A stretch of 64,000 nucleotides of DNA from an uncultured Faecalibacterium sp. (GCA_934501115.1 CAKSTO010000002.1:1-64000), one strand, 5' to 3'; shown: positions 43,035 through 52,810, counted from the stretch's first letter. The notes: generated from the sequence alone by a model not told the origin. Made by a program: numbers and translations.

Positions 43035-43915
43035 TGGACTACAAGGCACAATATCAGATCTATCTTTCACAGGTCTCTTCCGCATTGGAAAACGCCTGCG
43101 AAAGATTTCTGCCGGAGAACTCGGAGGTGTGTCGTGCGGCACGCTACAGCCTGCTGAGCGGCGGAAAACGGATCCGTGCAGTTCTGACACTCAGTGTATG
43201 CGAGATGCTGGGCGGTGACATGGATGCTGCCCAGTCGTTTTCTGCGGCGGTGGAAATGCTGCACTGCTATTCACTGATCCACGACGATCTGCCCTGTATG
43301 GATAACGATGACCTGCGGCGTGGACGTCCCTCCTGTCACAAGGCTTTTGGCGAGGCGACCGCCATGCTGGCTGGAGATGTCCTTTTAACGGAGGCATTCG
43401 ACGCAATTGCCAATGCTCCTGCTTCTGCACAAGCGCGTGTTCGTGCTGCACAGGCTCTTGGAATGGGTGCCGGCAGCCATGGAATGGTCTACGGGCAGGA
43501 GCTTGATCTGAAATATGAGGCTCTCGCGGCAACGGAGGATCAGCTGCGCCTGATCCATCGGAACAAGACCGGCGCGCTCATCAATGCGGCAGTGCAGATG
43601 GGCGCGGCTGCGGCAGAGGCCGAGAAAGAAAAGTGCAGCGCGCTGGAAGCCTATGCTTACGGCATCGGCCTTGTGTTCCAGATCGTGGATGATGTGCTGG
43701 ATGTTACCAGCACACCGGAGCAGCTTGGAAAACCGACGGGAAGCGACAGCAGCAATGGCAAAACTACGTTTGCGACTCTTTATGGCGTTCAGGAAGCGAT
43801 GGAGCTTGCCAGAAAACTGAACGAGAGCGCCTGCACGGAACTGCGGAGAAACTTTGGTGAGCGTGCAGAGTTTTTGGAACAGTTGGCGCAGCAGCTTTTG
43901 ACTCGCAAGAATTAA
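43034..43915 (+). CDS. ispA: Farnesyl diphosphate synthase-type polyprenyl synthetase
   Basis: A 293-residue all-helical prenyltransferase. The first Asp-rich motif is DDLPCMD (Asp84, Asp85, Asp90) with the extended spacing of type II farnesyl synthases; the second is DDVLD. It condenses IPP with allylic diphosphates to make farnesyl diphosphate. AGGAGGAA precedes the ATG at 43034, which shares one base with the xseB stop; GTG at 43031 is an alternative. dxs is two genes downstream in the same pathway. Confidence 0.93.
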   Translation: MDYKAQYQIYLSQVSSALENACERFLPENSEVCRAARYSLLSGGKRIRAVLTLSVCEMLGGDMDAAQSFSAAVEMLHCYSLIHDDLPCMDNDDLRRGRPSCHKAFGEATAMLAGDVLLTEAFDAIANAPASAQARVRAAQALGMGAGSHGMVYGQELDLKYEALAATEDQLRLIHRNKTGALINAAVQMGAAAAEAEKEKCSALEAYAYGIGLVFQIVDDVLDVTSTPEQLGKPTGSDSSNGKTTFATLYGVQEAMELARKLNESACTELRRNFGERAEFLEQLAQQLLTRKN

Positions 43916-44024
43916 AACGCTGCAGGGCGCGCCGCGTGACAAAAAAGACCGCTCAGGCAGTGTGAAGTACGGATCAAAGCAGCTTCCGGATGCCTTACAA
44001 ATAAAAAACAAAGGAAAAATGATT

Positions 44025-44492
44025 ATGCAGCTTATTCACGATATTCTTTCCTTCAACCAGATTCTTACGGTGTCGCTTCTGGGCTGGTTCATAGCGCAGG
44101 TGCTGAAGACGATCATCAACTTCATTCTTCTGGGCAAATTTCAGCTCGAACGGATGTGGGGCGATGGCGGTATGCCCAGCGCCCACAGCGCCACAGTTTG
44201 TGCCATGGTCATTGCCACTGCCCGCTGTGAGGGCGTGAATTCTGCAATTTTTGCCGTGGCAAGTGTGGTAGCCATCATCACGATGCACGATGCAATGGGC
44301 GTGCGCCATGAGACCGGCGAGCAGGCAAAAGTGCTAAATCAGATGATCGATCAATGGATCGAGGTAAGCGAAAAAAACGCGCCGTTCCTTCAGAATATGC
44401 ACTTGAAGGAAATGGTCGGACACACGCCGCTGCAGGTCGTTGCCGGCGTACTGGTGGGCATTGCTGTTGGCACCCTGTACCCGTTGGCGTAA
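44025..44492 (+). CDS. DUF212 (YuiD-type) divergent PAP2 membrane protein
   Basis: A 155-residue membrane protein of the DUF212 family, related to PAP2 phosphatases. GGMPSAHSATVCAMV (about 47-61) and MHDAMGVRHETGEQA are the conserved phosphatase-like motifs. It may dephosphorylate a lipid or polyprenyl diphosphate, which suits its place between ispA and dxs, but that is inference. AAAGGA gives nine bases to the ATG at 44025; ATG at 44019 is closer than usual. Confidence 0.87.
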   Translation: MQLIHDILSFNQILTVSLLGWFIAQVLKTIINFILLGKFQLERMWGDGGMPSAHSATVCAMVIATARCEGVNSAIFAVASVVAIITMHDAMGVRHETGEQAKVLNQMIDQWIEVSEKNAPFLQNMHLKEMVGHTPLQVVAGVLVGIAVGTLYPLA

Positions 44493-44537
44493 AGATCTCC
44501 GCGAATCTGCCGAGACTCGTTTGAAGGACGTGTGATT

Positions 44538-46421
44538 ATGAAAACGTTGCTGCTGGACAACATTGACCAACCCAGCGATCTGAAACGGCTGAACCATCAG
44601 CAGGTCGTTCAGCTGTGTGCAGAGATCCGCCGTTTCTTGCTGGAAAATATTTCTAAGACAGGCGGCCATCTGGCCTCAAACCTGGGCACGGTGGAGCTTA
44701 CGGTAGCGCTGCACCGTGTACTGGAAACACCGCGAGATAAAATCGTTTTTGATGTGGGGCATCAATGTTATACCCACAAGATCCTGACCGGGCGAAAGGC
44801 TCAGTTTGATAAGCTCCGTCAGCTGGATGGCATTTCTGGCTTCCCGAACCCGAACGAAAGCGCTCACGATGCCTTTATTGCAGGGCACGGAAATACGGCA
44901 CTCTCGCTCTCGATCGGGATGGCATGGGCAAAAAAGCTGCGTGGTGAGCCGGGGCTGGTCGTTGCGGTGATCGGTGACGGAGCCTTTACAGGTGGTATGG
45001 TTTACGAAGGTATGAACAATATCGACCACCTCGACAACCTGCTCGTGATCCTGAACGATAACAAAATGTCCATCTCAAAAAATGTCGGTGCACTTGCCAG
45101 ATATCTGACCCATCTGCGCACAACGACGGCCTACTATGACGCAAAAGAGAATGTGCGCAGTTTCCTTGACAGCGTGCCCATCGTTGGGACGCCTCTAAAA
45201 AAGACCATCACGAACACAAAGACTCTGCTGCGGCGTGCCATGTATCATTCAACGATGTTTGAAGATATGGGCTTTGAATATATCGGGCCGGTGGATGGTC
45301 ACAACGAGGAGGAACTGGAGCGTACGCTTCGTACGATCACCAATCGGCATGGACCCCACTTTCTGCATGTAGTTACCAAAAAAGGTAAGGGATATCAGCC
45401 GGCTGAAAGCAACCCGGGCAATTATCACGGGGTTTCGGCATTTGACCCGGATGGAATGCCGGATCCGGAACTGGCTCCCAAGGAATCTTTTTCCACGACA
45501 TTCGGCAAAGCGCTGGAGCAGGAGGCAGCAGCAAATAGCTCGATTTGTGCGATCACAGCTGCGATGAAGTATGGAACGGGTCTGCAGTATTTTGCACACA
45601 GCCATCCGGAACGCTTTTTCGATGTTGGCATGGCAGAGCAGCACGCAGTAACGTTTGCTGCTGGTCTGGCCAGTCAGGGGATGCTGCCGGTGGTTTGTAT
45701 CTACTCGACTTTCCTACAGCGTTCCTATGATCAGATCATTCATGATGTCAACCTGTTGAAGGAAGATGTCGTGTTTGCCATCGACCGTGCCGGGTTTGTT
45801 CCTGCCGATGGTGAAACGCATCAGGGTATCTATGATCCCGCCTTTTTAAGTCAGGTTGGAATGCCGATTTATGCGCCTTCCAATTATGAGGAGCTGACTT
45901 ATTGGATGCATCAGCTGCTTCAAAGCACATCTCACGGCCCGCGTGCGATTCGTTATCCACGCGGCGGCGAAGATCCCACACTTGCGGCATATCGTTGCAG
46001 CGGCAAGGAGTATGATCTTCTGAAGTGGAAAGAAGCTGCATCAATCGTCCTTGTTGGCTATGCAGACGAGATATCAGAATTGCTGATTGCCTCGGAGAAG
46101 CTGAACGAAAAAAATAAGAAAAACGATGTAATAAAACTTGTAAAGATATATCCCTTTACAGATGATTTCGTCGGCTCTCTGTTGAAATATAAAATTGTTC
46201 TATTTGCAGAGGAGTGCGTAGCAACCGGCGGTATCGGAGAACATCTGGAGTATACACTCCAACAAAAAGGATGGAATGGTCGATTCGTCCATTGCGCAGT
46301 ACGTGAAGTCTGCCTGCCGCATGCAAGTGTTGCGCAGATCCGTCAGTTCACCGGGCTGGACGCAGATCATCTTGTGCAGGCAGTTGAGTCGGCGCTTACG
46401 AAAGGAGAAACACGATTGTGA
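44538..46421 (+). CDS. dxs: 1-deoxy-D-xylulose-5-phosphate synthase
   Basis: A 627-residue thiamine-diphosphate enzyme that makes DXP from pyruvate and glyceraldehyde 3-phosphate, the first step of the MEP isoprenoid pathway. FDVGHQCYTHKILTGR and the ThDP motif GDGAFTGGMVYEGMNN are present, with DVGMAEQHAVTFAAGLA in the pyrimidine-binding domain. GAAGGA gives nine bases to the ATG at 44538. Its end overlaps tlyA at GTGA. Codons in 46060-46200 are more AT-rich than the rest. Confidence 0.96.
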   Translation: MKTLLLDNIDQPSDLKRLNHQQVVQLCAEIRRFLLENISKTGGHLASNLGTVELTVALHRVLETPRDKIVFDVGHQCYTHKILTGRKAQFDKLRQLDGISGFPNPNESAHDAFIAGHGNTALSLSIGMAWAKKLRGEPGLVVAVIGDGAFTGGMVYEGMNNIDHLDNLLVILNDNKMSISKNVGALARYLTHLRTTTAYYDAKENVRSFLDSVPIVGTPLKKTITNTKTLLRRAMYHSTMFEDMGFEYIGPVDGHNEEELERTLRTITNRHGPHFLHVVTKKGKGYQPAESNPGNYHGVSAFDPDGMPDPELAPKESFSTTFGKALEQEAAANSSICAITAAMKYGTGLQYFAHSHPERFFDVGMAEQHAVTFAAGLASQGMLPVVCIYSTFLQRSYDQIIHDVNLLKEDVVFAIDRAGFVPADGETHQGIYDPAFLSQVGMPIYAPSNYEELTYWMHQLLQSTSHGPRAIRYPRGGEDPTLAAYRCSGKEYDLLKWKEAASIVLVGYADEISELLIASEKLNEKNKKNDVIKLVKIYPFTDDFVGSLLKYKIVLFAEECVATGGIGEHLEYTLQQKGWNGRFVHCAVREVCLPHASVAQIRQFTGLDADHLVQAVESALTKGETRL

Positions 46422-47221
46422 AAATTCGGTTGGATCAATATCTGGTTCAGAACGGTCTGGTTCAAAGCAGGGAGCGTGCAAAGGCGCTGATCATGTCCGG
46501 CATCGTATTTGTCAACGAGCAAAAGGTAGATAAGGCCGGGGAAATGATCAAAGAGGATGCTAAGGTGGAGGTACGCGGCCACGATATCGGCTATGTGAGC
46601 CGCGGAGGTCTGAAGCTCGAAAAGGCAATGAAGTGCTTTCCGCTGACTCCGAACGGCAAAGTCTGCATGGATATTGGTGCGTCTACCGGCGGCTTTACAG
46701 ATTGTATGCTGCAGAATGGCGCGGTCAAGGTTTATGCGGTGGACGTCGGATACGGTCAGCTTGCATGGAAGCTGCGGACGGATGAACGCGTTGTCAATAT
46801 GGAACGCACCAATATCCGGAATGTCGTGCCGGAAGATCTGGCAGAGGCAATCGCTTTTTTCAGTGTGGATGTCTCTTTTATCTCTCTTCGTCATATTTTT
46901 CCAGTGGCTCAGGCCGTTACGACGCCAGATGCTATGGGCGTCTGTCTGGTAAAGCCGCAGTTTGAAGCCGGCAGAGAAAAGGTTGGAAAAAACGGAGTTG
47001 TCAGAGACCCTGCCACGCACCGCGAAGTGCTGCATAACGCGATGAGCTATGCTTCTGCAAACGGCTTTGCCGTGCGCGGACTGGACTTCAGCCCGGTGAA
47101 AGGCCCTGAGGGAAATATTGAGTATCTGATGTTTGTCCAAAAGAGCGCAGAACCCTCTGTTTTGGATGACAGTGTTGCCGAACAGGTCGTTGCGGCAAGC
47201 CACGGTGCACTTGACCGCTGA
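46418..47221 (+). CDS. tlyA: TlyA-type rRNA methyltransferase
   Basis: A 267-residue protein with an N-terminal S4 RNA-binding domain (1-60; LDQYLVQNGLVQSRERAKALI) and an FtsJ-type methyltransferase domain (DIGASTGGFTDCML binds SAM). Homologues 2'-O-methylate 16S and/or 23S rRNA. GTG start behind GAAAGGAG, overlapping the dxs stop. Confidence 0.92.
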   Translation: MKIRLDQYLVQNGLVQSRERAKALIMSGIVFVNEQKVDKAGEMIKEDAKVEVRGHDIGYVSRGGLKLEKAMKCFPLTPNGKVCMDIGASTGGFTDCMLQNGAVKVYAVDVGYGQLAWKLRTDERVVNMERTNIRNVVPEDLAEAIAFFSVDVSFISLRHIFPVAQAVTTPDAMGVCLVKPQFEAGREKVGKNGVVRDPATHREVLHNAMSYASANGFAVRGLDFSPVKGPEGNIEYLMFVQKSAEPSVLDDSVAEQVVAASHGALDR

Positions 47222-47251
47222 GCTGCTATATCAAAGGAAAGGGATCCCGGT

Positions 47252-48103
47252 ATGACGATCTACATCTCTCCAAATTCCGGCAAGCCTTCAGCATACGAGG
47301 TTGCACTCCGCGCAGCACAGATCCTTCTGACCCATGGCGCGGAAGTGTTGATGTGCGATGCTGCGCGGGAGTTGTGCAGTACAGCAGGCGTAATTTATCT
47401 CCCGCAGGAAACCTGCCTGAAGCGTGCAGATGTGATCCTGACGATCGGTGGCGACGGAACGATCCTGCACGAAGCCAGCCTTTCGCTCCGGTATGCAAAG
47501 CCGATCCTTGGCATAAATCTGGGACGCTGCGGATTTCTGGCAACCTGTGAGATCCATGAGATGGAGACCAAGCTTGCCGCCGTGGCAAAGGGCGAGTTCA
47601 GTTTAGACAATCGTATGCTCCTTTACGTCCGCGTGCTGGGGCATGACGGATGGGAAGGGCATGCGTTGAATGACGTAGTCGTTACAAAGGGACGTTTGCA
47701 GCAGGCTATCGATTTCAGCATTTATTGCGATGATATTCTGGTCGAACACTATCGCGGCGACGGTGTGATCATAGCGACTCCCACAGGCTCCACGGCCTAT
47801 TCGCTGGCTGCAGGAGGCCCGATTCTGGACTCACAGACAAAAGGCGTAGTTGTTACGCCGATTTGTCCGCACAGTCTGGCCAGCCCGGCTATGGTGTTTG
47901 CACAGGAGCGCAAGTTGAACGTCTGTGTTGGGCAGGTCGCCGATGACGAAGTATTTATCAGCTGCGATGGTGCGGCCGGGTTTCCTCTTAAGGCAGGCGC
48001 TACCGCTGAAGTCAGGCTTTCCGATCAGGTCGTGAAGCTGATCACATTTGGAAAGGCTGACCAGTTTCAGGCGATCGACCAAAAACTGCGCAGCAGACGA
48101 TAA
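47252..48103 (+). CDS. nadK: NAD kinase
   Basis: A 283-residue kinase that phosphorylates NAD to NADP. TIGGDGTILHEA (catalytic Asp68), LGRCGFLA and TPTGSTAYSLAAGGP are diagnostic. AAAGGAAAGG precedes the ATG. The order dxs-tlyA-nadK-argR-recN is widespread in clostridia. Confidence 0.95.
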   Translation: MTIYISPNSGKPSAYEVALRAAQILLTHGAEVLMCDAARELCSTAGVIYLPQETCLKRADVILTIGGDGTILHEASLSLRYAKPILGINLGRCGFLATCEIHEMETKLAAVAKGEFSLDNRMLLYVRVLGHDGWEGHALNDVVVTKGRLQQAIDFSIYCDDILVEHYRGDGVIIATPTGSTAYSLAAGGPILDSQTKGVVVTPICPHSLASPAMVFAQERKLNVCVGQVADDEVFISCDGAAGFPLKAGATAEVRLSDQVVKLITFGKADQFQAIDQKLRSRR

Positions 48104-48120
48104 TAGGGGAGGCGATATTT

Positions 48121-48609
48121 ATGGCACGCAGCCGTAAAGAAGATGCAAAAAGCAAAGGAGAACGCCAGCAGGCGATCCTCCGGCTTGTTCAGAAGTATCC
48201 GATCAGCCGGCAGGAGGTTCTGCTGGATCATCTCGAAAAGGAGGGGTTTAAGGTCACACAGGCTACGGTCTCCCGCGATATCCGGGAGCTATGTCTCGTA
48301 AAGGCGGCAACAGCCGAGGGCTATCGGTACGTTTCCAGCCGGAACGAGAGCTTTAATCCCAAAACGCAGGGGCGGTTTGAAACGATTTTTCACGAGTCCG
48401 TTCTGGGCGTAGATTATGCCGGCCATGTGGTTCTGGTCAAGTGCTATTCTGGCATGGCAAATGCTGCTTGCGAGGTTTTTGACGCTTTACAGTGGAAAAA
48501 TGTTGTCGGCACGCTTTCCGGTGACGATACATTTTTGGTCGTTGCACGCTCTGAACGCGATGCCAAAACGATCTGCTCGGAGCTGACACGGCATATCGGA
48601 CAGAAATAA
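48121..48609 (+). CDS. argR: Arginine repressor ArgR/AhrC
   Basis: A 162-residue regulator with an N-terminal winged helix (TQATVSRDIRELCLVK, about 55-70) and a C-terminal arginine-binding hexamerisation domain (GTLSGDDTFLVVAR). It represses arginine synthesis and may activate catabolism. There are no arginine genes in the window. GGGGAGG precedes the ATG. Confidence 0.94.
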   Translation: MARSRKEDAKSKGERQQAILRLVQKYPISRQEVLLDHLEKEGFKVTQATVSRDIRELCLVKAATAEGYRYVSSRNESFNPKTQGRFETIFHESVLGVDYAGHVVLVKCYSGMANAACEVFDALQWKNVVGTLSGDDTFLVVARSERDAKTICSELTRHIGQK

Positions 48610-48627
48610 CATGCGGGAGAGATTATC

Positions 48628-50292
48628 ATGCTGAGCAGCCTGCAAATAGAAAATGTTGCCGTCATCCAGAAAGCTGAGGTTCATTTCACGCCAGGGCTGA
48701 ATGTTCTTACCGGCGAGACGGGTGCGGGCAAATCGATTCTGATCGACTCCATCAATGCGATTTTGGGCAACCGGACGTCAAAAGATCTTGTGCGTACCGG
48801 TGCTGCCAAGGCTGTAATCCGCGCTGCATTCGATCAGGTGCCGTCTGCTGTTCTGGACAGTCTGGAACGAGCCGGGTACGAGCGGTCTGACGCGCTGATG
48901 CTCAGCCGTGAGATCACGGCAGAAGGCAAGAGCACATGCCGAATCAACGGAATGCCTGCAACTGCGGCAGTTCTGCGGGATCTGTGCGGCGGATTGATCA
49001 ATATCAACGGACAGCATGACTCGGTCGGTTTACTGAACCCGGCACACCATCTCGGGATTCTGGATGATTATGCCCAAAATAACACAGAATTTCAGGAATA
49101 TTATACGCTGTACCGCAAACTTGTTCAGATCAAACGGGAACTGGACGCCATGATCACCGATGAAGCCGAAAAGCAGCGTCGGATCGACCTGCTGAGCTAT
49201 CAGGTACAGGAGATCGAGGCGGCAGGGCTGACGGCTGGAGAGGAGCAGAACCTGGAAAGTCGACGCAAGGTTCTGGCAAATGCATCGACGATCCGCGACC
49301 GGATCGCGCAGAGCTATGCACTGCTTTCCGGCGGCGATGAGTCTTCCGGCGCAGTGGACTTTTTAGGAGAGGCCTCTAACGCCATGGACGCGGCCGCACA
49401 GTTGGATGATTCGCTTTCCGGTGCGGCCGGGCAGCTGATGGATCTTTATTATACGGCAAAAGATACGGCTGCAGATTTGATCAACCGGCTGGACGCCTAT
49501 GAGACCAATGACGCTGAACTGGATGAAATCGAGCAGAGGCTGGATCTTCTTTTTAGGCTCAAACGAAAATATGGAGATTCCGTGGAGGACGTGATCGCGT
49601 TTGGGCAAAGAGCGCGGGAAGAACTGGAGCGCATTCAGAACTCGCAGGAACGCCACGACCAGCTTCAGTCGGAAAAAATGCGCCTTTACACGGCAGCACG
49701 CGAAAAAGCGGAAGCTCTGACGCAGACCCGGCTGCGTGCCTTTGATGAGCTGAACAAACGCATCTCCGGCACATTGGATTTTTTGAACATGCCGGGAGTA
49801 CGCATGACACTGTGCCACACCCGTGGGCCGCTGGCAAGTCACGGACAGGACAGTATTGAGTTCTACATCTCCACAAACCCTGGTGAAGCGCCGAAACCAT
49901 TGGCAAAAATTGCATCCGGCGGTGAGCTGAGCCGTATTACACTGGCGATCAAAAACGCCATGGCAGAGAAGGATGCTGTGCCTACTGTGATCTATGACGA
50001 GATCGACAGCGGTGTCTCCGGCAAGGCAGCCAGCCGGATCGGTGAAGTTTTGCGGCAGAGCGCGCGGGGGCACCAGATCCTCTGCATCACGCATACAGCG
50101 CAAATTGCAGCGTTGGCAGACTGCCACCTGCTGATCCAGAAAAATATTGCGCACGACCGCACATATACGGAGATCCATCCACTGGACACAGAAGGCCGTG
50201 TGCAGGCGTTGGCGCGTCTGATCTCCGGAGATCATGTGACAGAGCTTTCCCTCGCAAACGCAAGAGAAATGCTGTCAAACAGTGCAAAGTGA
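48628..50292 (+). CDS. recN: DNA repair protein RecN
   Basis: A 554-residue SMC-like ATPase for double-strand break repair. GETGAGKSI (about 30-38) is Walker A, a coiled-coil region spans roughly 150-370, and ASGGELSR followed by PTVIYDEIDSGVSGKAA carries the signature and Walker B. GGGAGAG precedes the ATG. It ends the long operon. Confidence 0.95.
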   Translation: MLSSLQIENVAVIQKAEVHFTPGLNVLTGETGAGKSILIDSINAILGNRTSKDLVRTGAAKAVIRAAFDQVPSAVLDSLERAGYERSDALMLSREITAEGKSTCRINGMPATAAVLRDLCGGLININGQHDSVGLLNPAHHLGILDDYAQNNTEFQEYYTLYRKLVQIKRELDAMITDEAEKQRRIDLLSYQVQEIEAAGLTAGEEQNLESRRKVLANASTIRDRIAQSYALLSGGDESSGAVDFLGEASNAMDAAAQLDDSLSGAAGQLMDLYYTAKDTAADLINRLDAYETNDAELDEIEQRLDLLFRLKRKYGDSVEDVIAFGQRAREELERIQNSQERHDQLQSEKMRLYTAAREKAEALTQTRLRAFDELNKRISGTLDFLNMPGVRMTLCHTRGPLASHGQDSIEFYISTNPGEAPKPLAKIASGGELSRITLAIKNAMAEKDAVPTVIYDEIDSGVSGKAASRIGEVLRQSARGHQILCITHTAQIAALADCHLLIQKNIAHDRTYTEIHPLDTEGRVQALARLISGDHVTELSLANAREMLSNSAK

Positions 50293-50307
50293 TCTTCGAT
50301 TCTGTAC

Positions 50308-50336
50308 TTGACAAGCACGATTTCTTGTGATAGAGT
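50308..50336 (+). promoter_or_regulatory. Sigma-A promoter for the tyrS T-box leader
   Basis: A perfect TTGACA (50308-50313), 17 bases, then TAGAGT (50331-50336). Confidence 0.75.
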
Positions 50337-50340
50337 AATA

Positions 50341-50633
50341 ATCGTCAAAAGCAATGATGGGAATAAGTAATCTGATGCGTTCTGTTCAGAGAGGTTCCGG
50401 CCGGTGAAAGGAACTGCAGAACGGCAGGTGAAATACATCCCGGAGCTGCAGGCTGAATGTCGGATGGCTAGTAGGCTGAGCCGCGTGCGAGCGTTAAAAA
50501 CGCAGGAGTGTCGCTCTACTCTGGGGTGTGCACTCGTGAGGTCGTTTTCGTGAGGAAACGGCAAACAGAGGTGGTACCGCGATTCTTCTCGCCCTCTGCC
50601 AAATTTATTTTTGGCAGAGGGCGTTTTATTTTT
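50341..50633 (+). promoter_or_regulatory. Tyrosine T-box riboswitch
   Basis: The tyrS leader has a T-box: AGAGGTGGTACCGCG at 50567-50581, whose TGG pairs with the uncharged tRNA 3' end. The stem I region begins near 50345; GTGAAATACATCC places the tyrosine specifier codon TAC at 50434-50436. A strong terminator follows at 50590-50633, and its 5' arm can instead pair in the antiterminator. Uncharged tRNA-Tyr should raise tyrS expression. Confidence 0.95.
50590..50633 (+). terminator. T-box controlled terminator
   Basis: CGCCCTCTGCCAAA (50590-50603) pairs perfectly with TTTGGCAGAGGGCG (50610-50623), then TTTTATTTTT. Confidence 0.93.
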
Positions 50634-50664
50634 CCCTCTGCCCACAAAACAGGAGGAAACGACT

Positions 50665-51885
50665 ATGACTTTGTATGAAGAACTGCAGGCTCGAGGCCTG
50701 GTGGCGCAGATCACGGATGACGAGATCATTGACCTGATCAACAATGGCAAGGCAACCTTTTACATTGGCTTTGACTGCACGGCTGACAGCCTGACTGCCG
50801 GCCATTTCATGGCTCTGACCCTGATGAAGCGCCTGCAAATGGCTGGCAACAAGCCCATTGCCCTGATTGGCGGCGGCACCACGATGATCGGTGATCCCTC
50901 CGGCCGAACCGATATGCGTAAGATGCTGACCAAAGAGGACATTGCTCATAACGCAGCCTGCTTCAAAAAGCAGATGGAAAAATTTATCGATTTCTCTGAT
51001 GGCAAGGCTCTGATGCTGAACAATGCTGACTGGCTGTTGAATCTGAACTATGTGGAGCTGCTGCGCGATGTGGGTGCCTGCTTCTCGGTGAACAATATGC
51101 TGCGTGCGAAGTGCTATGAGCAGCGTATGGAAAAAGGCCTGTCTTTCCTTGAGTTCAACTACATGATCATGCAGAGCTACGACTTTTACTACATGTTCCA
51201 GCATTACGGCTGCAACATGCAGTTTGGCGGCGATGATCAGTGGAGCAATATGCTGGGCGGTACCGAACTGATCCGCCGTAAGCTGGGCAAAGACGCATAC
51301 GCGATGACCATCACGCTGCTGACCGACTCGCAGGGCAAGAAGATGGGCAAAACAGCCGGCAATGCGGTCTGGCTTGACCCGAACAAAACCAGTCCCTTCG
51401 AGTTCTATCAGTACTGGCGCAATGTGGGCGATGCCGATGTCATGAAGTGCATCCGGATGCTCACTTTCCTGCCGCTGGAGCAGATCGATGAGATGAGCAC
51501 ATGGAAGGATCAGCGCCTGAACGAGGCCAAGGAGATTCTGGCCTTTGAGCTGACCAGCATGGTTCACGGCAAAGAAGAGGCTGAAAAGGCTCAGAGCGCT
51601 GCGCGTGCACTGTTCAGCGGCAATGCGATGGATACCGAACACATGCCTTCTACGCAGCTGACGGAGGCCGACCTGACCGACGGCTCCATCGGCATTCTGA
51701 CGCTGATGGTCAAAGCTGGGCTGGCTGCTTCTAACGGCGAGGCTCGCCGTCTTGTGACGCAGGGCGGTGTTCTGGTCGACGGCGAAAAGGTTGCCGCTCC
51801 CACTGTCAGCTTTACCGCTGAACAGCTGAAAAATGGCATCGTGATCAAGAAGGGTAAGAAGATCTATCACAAGGTCTCCCTCTGA
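50665..51885 (+). CDS. tyrS: Tyrosyl-tRNA synthetase
   Basis: A 406-residue class I synthetase that charges tRNA-Tyr. FDCTADSLTAGHF holds the HIGH-like motif, GGDDQWSNMLGG the tyrosine-binding region, KKMGKT the KMSKS-like loop, and the C-terminal end has an S4 domain (about 340-400). AGGAGG precedes the ATG at 50665. Confidence 0.97.
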   Translation: MTLYEELQARGLVAQITDDEIIDLINNGKATFYIGFDCTADSLTAGHFMALTLMKRLQMAGNKPIALIGGGTTMIGDPSGRTDMRKMLTKEDIAHNAACFKKQMEKFIDFSDGKALMLNNADWLLNLNYVELLRDVGACFSVNNMLRAKCYEQRMEKGLSFLEFNYMIMQSYDFYYMFQHYGCNMQFGGDDQWSNMLGGTELIRRKLGKDAYAMTITLLTDSQGKKMGKTAGNAVWLDPNKTSPFEFYQYWRNVGDADVMKCIRMLTFLPLEQIDEMSTWKDQRLNEAKEILAFELTSMVHGKEEAEKAQSAARALFSGNAMDTEHMPSTQLTEADLTDGSIGILTLMVKAGLAASNGEARRLVTQGGVLVDGEKVAAPTVSFTAEQLKNGIVIKKGKKIYHKVSL

Positions 51886-51896
51886 GAATAAACGCA

Positions 51897-51933
51897 AAAG
51901 AACCTGTGAGTTTCAAACGCTCACAGGTTCTTT
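51897..51933. terminator. Bidirectional terminator between tyrS and the PTS gene
   Basis: AAAGAACCTGTGAG (51897-51910) pairs perfectly with CTCACAGGTTCTTT (51920-51933). It serves tyrS and the converging gene that stops at 51936. Confidence 0.88.
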
Positions 51934-51935
51934 GT

Positions 51936-52742
51936 TTAATAAACTGCTAAAAGCGCCTGACCTTCCGTCACGGTTCCGCTTGCCAGGAAATCTACACGGG
52001 TGTGTTCTGCTGCATTTGTCACCACTACAGGGGTCGTCACGCAGTAGCCTGCCGCAGCGATTGCAGCTCGATTGAACTTCAGAAGCAGCTGACCTTTTTT
52101 CACGAGGTCTCCTTCCTGAACAAGAGGGGAGAAGCCCAGTCCCTTCAGTTCAACAGTATCCATGCCGATATGGATCAAAAGCTCCGTGCCGTTTTCGCTG
52201 CGCACAGCGATGGCATGCTTTGATGCAGCGACTTGAGTGATCCTGCCATCGAAAGGGGCGCGAATCTCGTCACCGCTCGGTTCAATGGCACATCCCTTGC
52301 CTAAAACACCGCTGGAAAAACCGGGATCCTCGATTTTTTCCAGCGGCTTGATTTTTCCGGAAGTCGGAGCATAAACAATGAAGGCATCCGGATCCGCCGA
52401 CACAGAACGTTCCCTGCGGAATAGATTTATCAGAAAAGGCAGAAAACGGCCAGCAGAACGCTTCGCGGAGGGGCTGTGGCTGCCGTCCTCTTCGATCCGT
52501 GCACAAGCGCACACAGCATCATAGACATCTGTTACATGGCTGCCGATCACGACCATGTACTGCTCGCCGCTGCGGATGACGGTTACAATACCGCTGGTGT
52601 TCTTCAACACTTCTGTTTTGACTTTGCTCTCATCGCGGAGGAAAAACCGGAGTCGGGTGACGCAATGCGTCAAACGAATGATATTGGAACGGCCGCCAAC
52701 ATTTTTGATGATGATTTTTGCCAGATCATCATATTTATTCAT
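51936..52742 (-). CDS. PTS EIIB-EIIA fusion (glucose/beta-glucoside type) without EIIC
   Basis: A 268-residue cytoplasmic phosphotransfer protein. The N-terminal EIIB domain (1-85) has LTHCVTRLRF with the phospho-accepting Cys27. The C-terminal EIIA domain (about 118-268) has His176 and His191 (LLIHIGMDTVELKG), matching the Crr active-site pair. A basic linker joins them. The membrane EIIC domain that normally sits with these is missing here and nearby. It could serve an EIIC encoded elsewhere or have a regulatory role. GGAG lies eight bases before the ATG. Confidence 0.9.
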   Translation of the reverse strand: MNKYDDLAKIIIKNVGGRSNIIRLTHCVTRLRFFLRDESKVKTEVLKNTSGIVTVIRSGEQYMVVIGSHVTDVYDAVCACARIEEDGSHSPSAKRSAGRFLPFLINLFRRERSVSADPDAFIVYAPTSGKIKPLEKIEDPGFSSGVLGKGCAIEPSGDEIRAPFDGRITQVAASKHAIAVRSENGTELLIHIGMDTVELKGLGFSPLVQEGDLVKKGQLLLKFNRAAIAAAGYCVTTPVVVTNAAEHTRVDFLASGTVTEGQALLAVY

Positions 52743-52810
52743 AAATACGCTCCATGCTTGCGCTCCATAGGCGCAGTTTTTTTACAAGGACAATTTAAGC
52801 ACAAGAAAAA

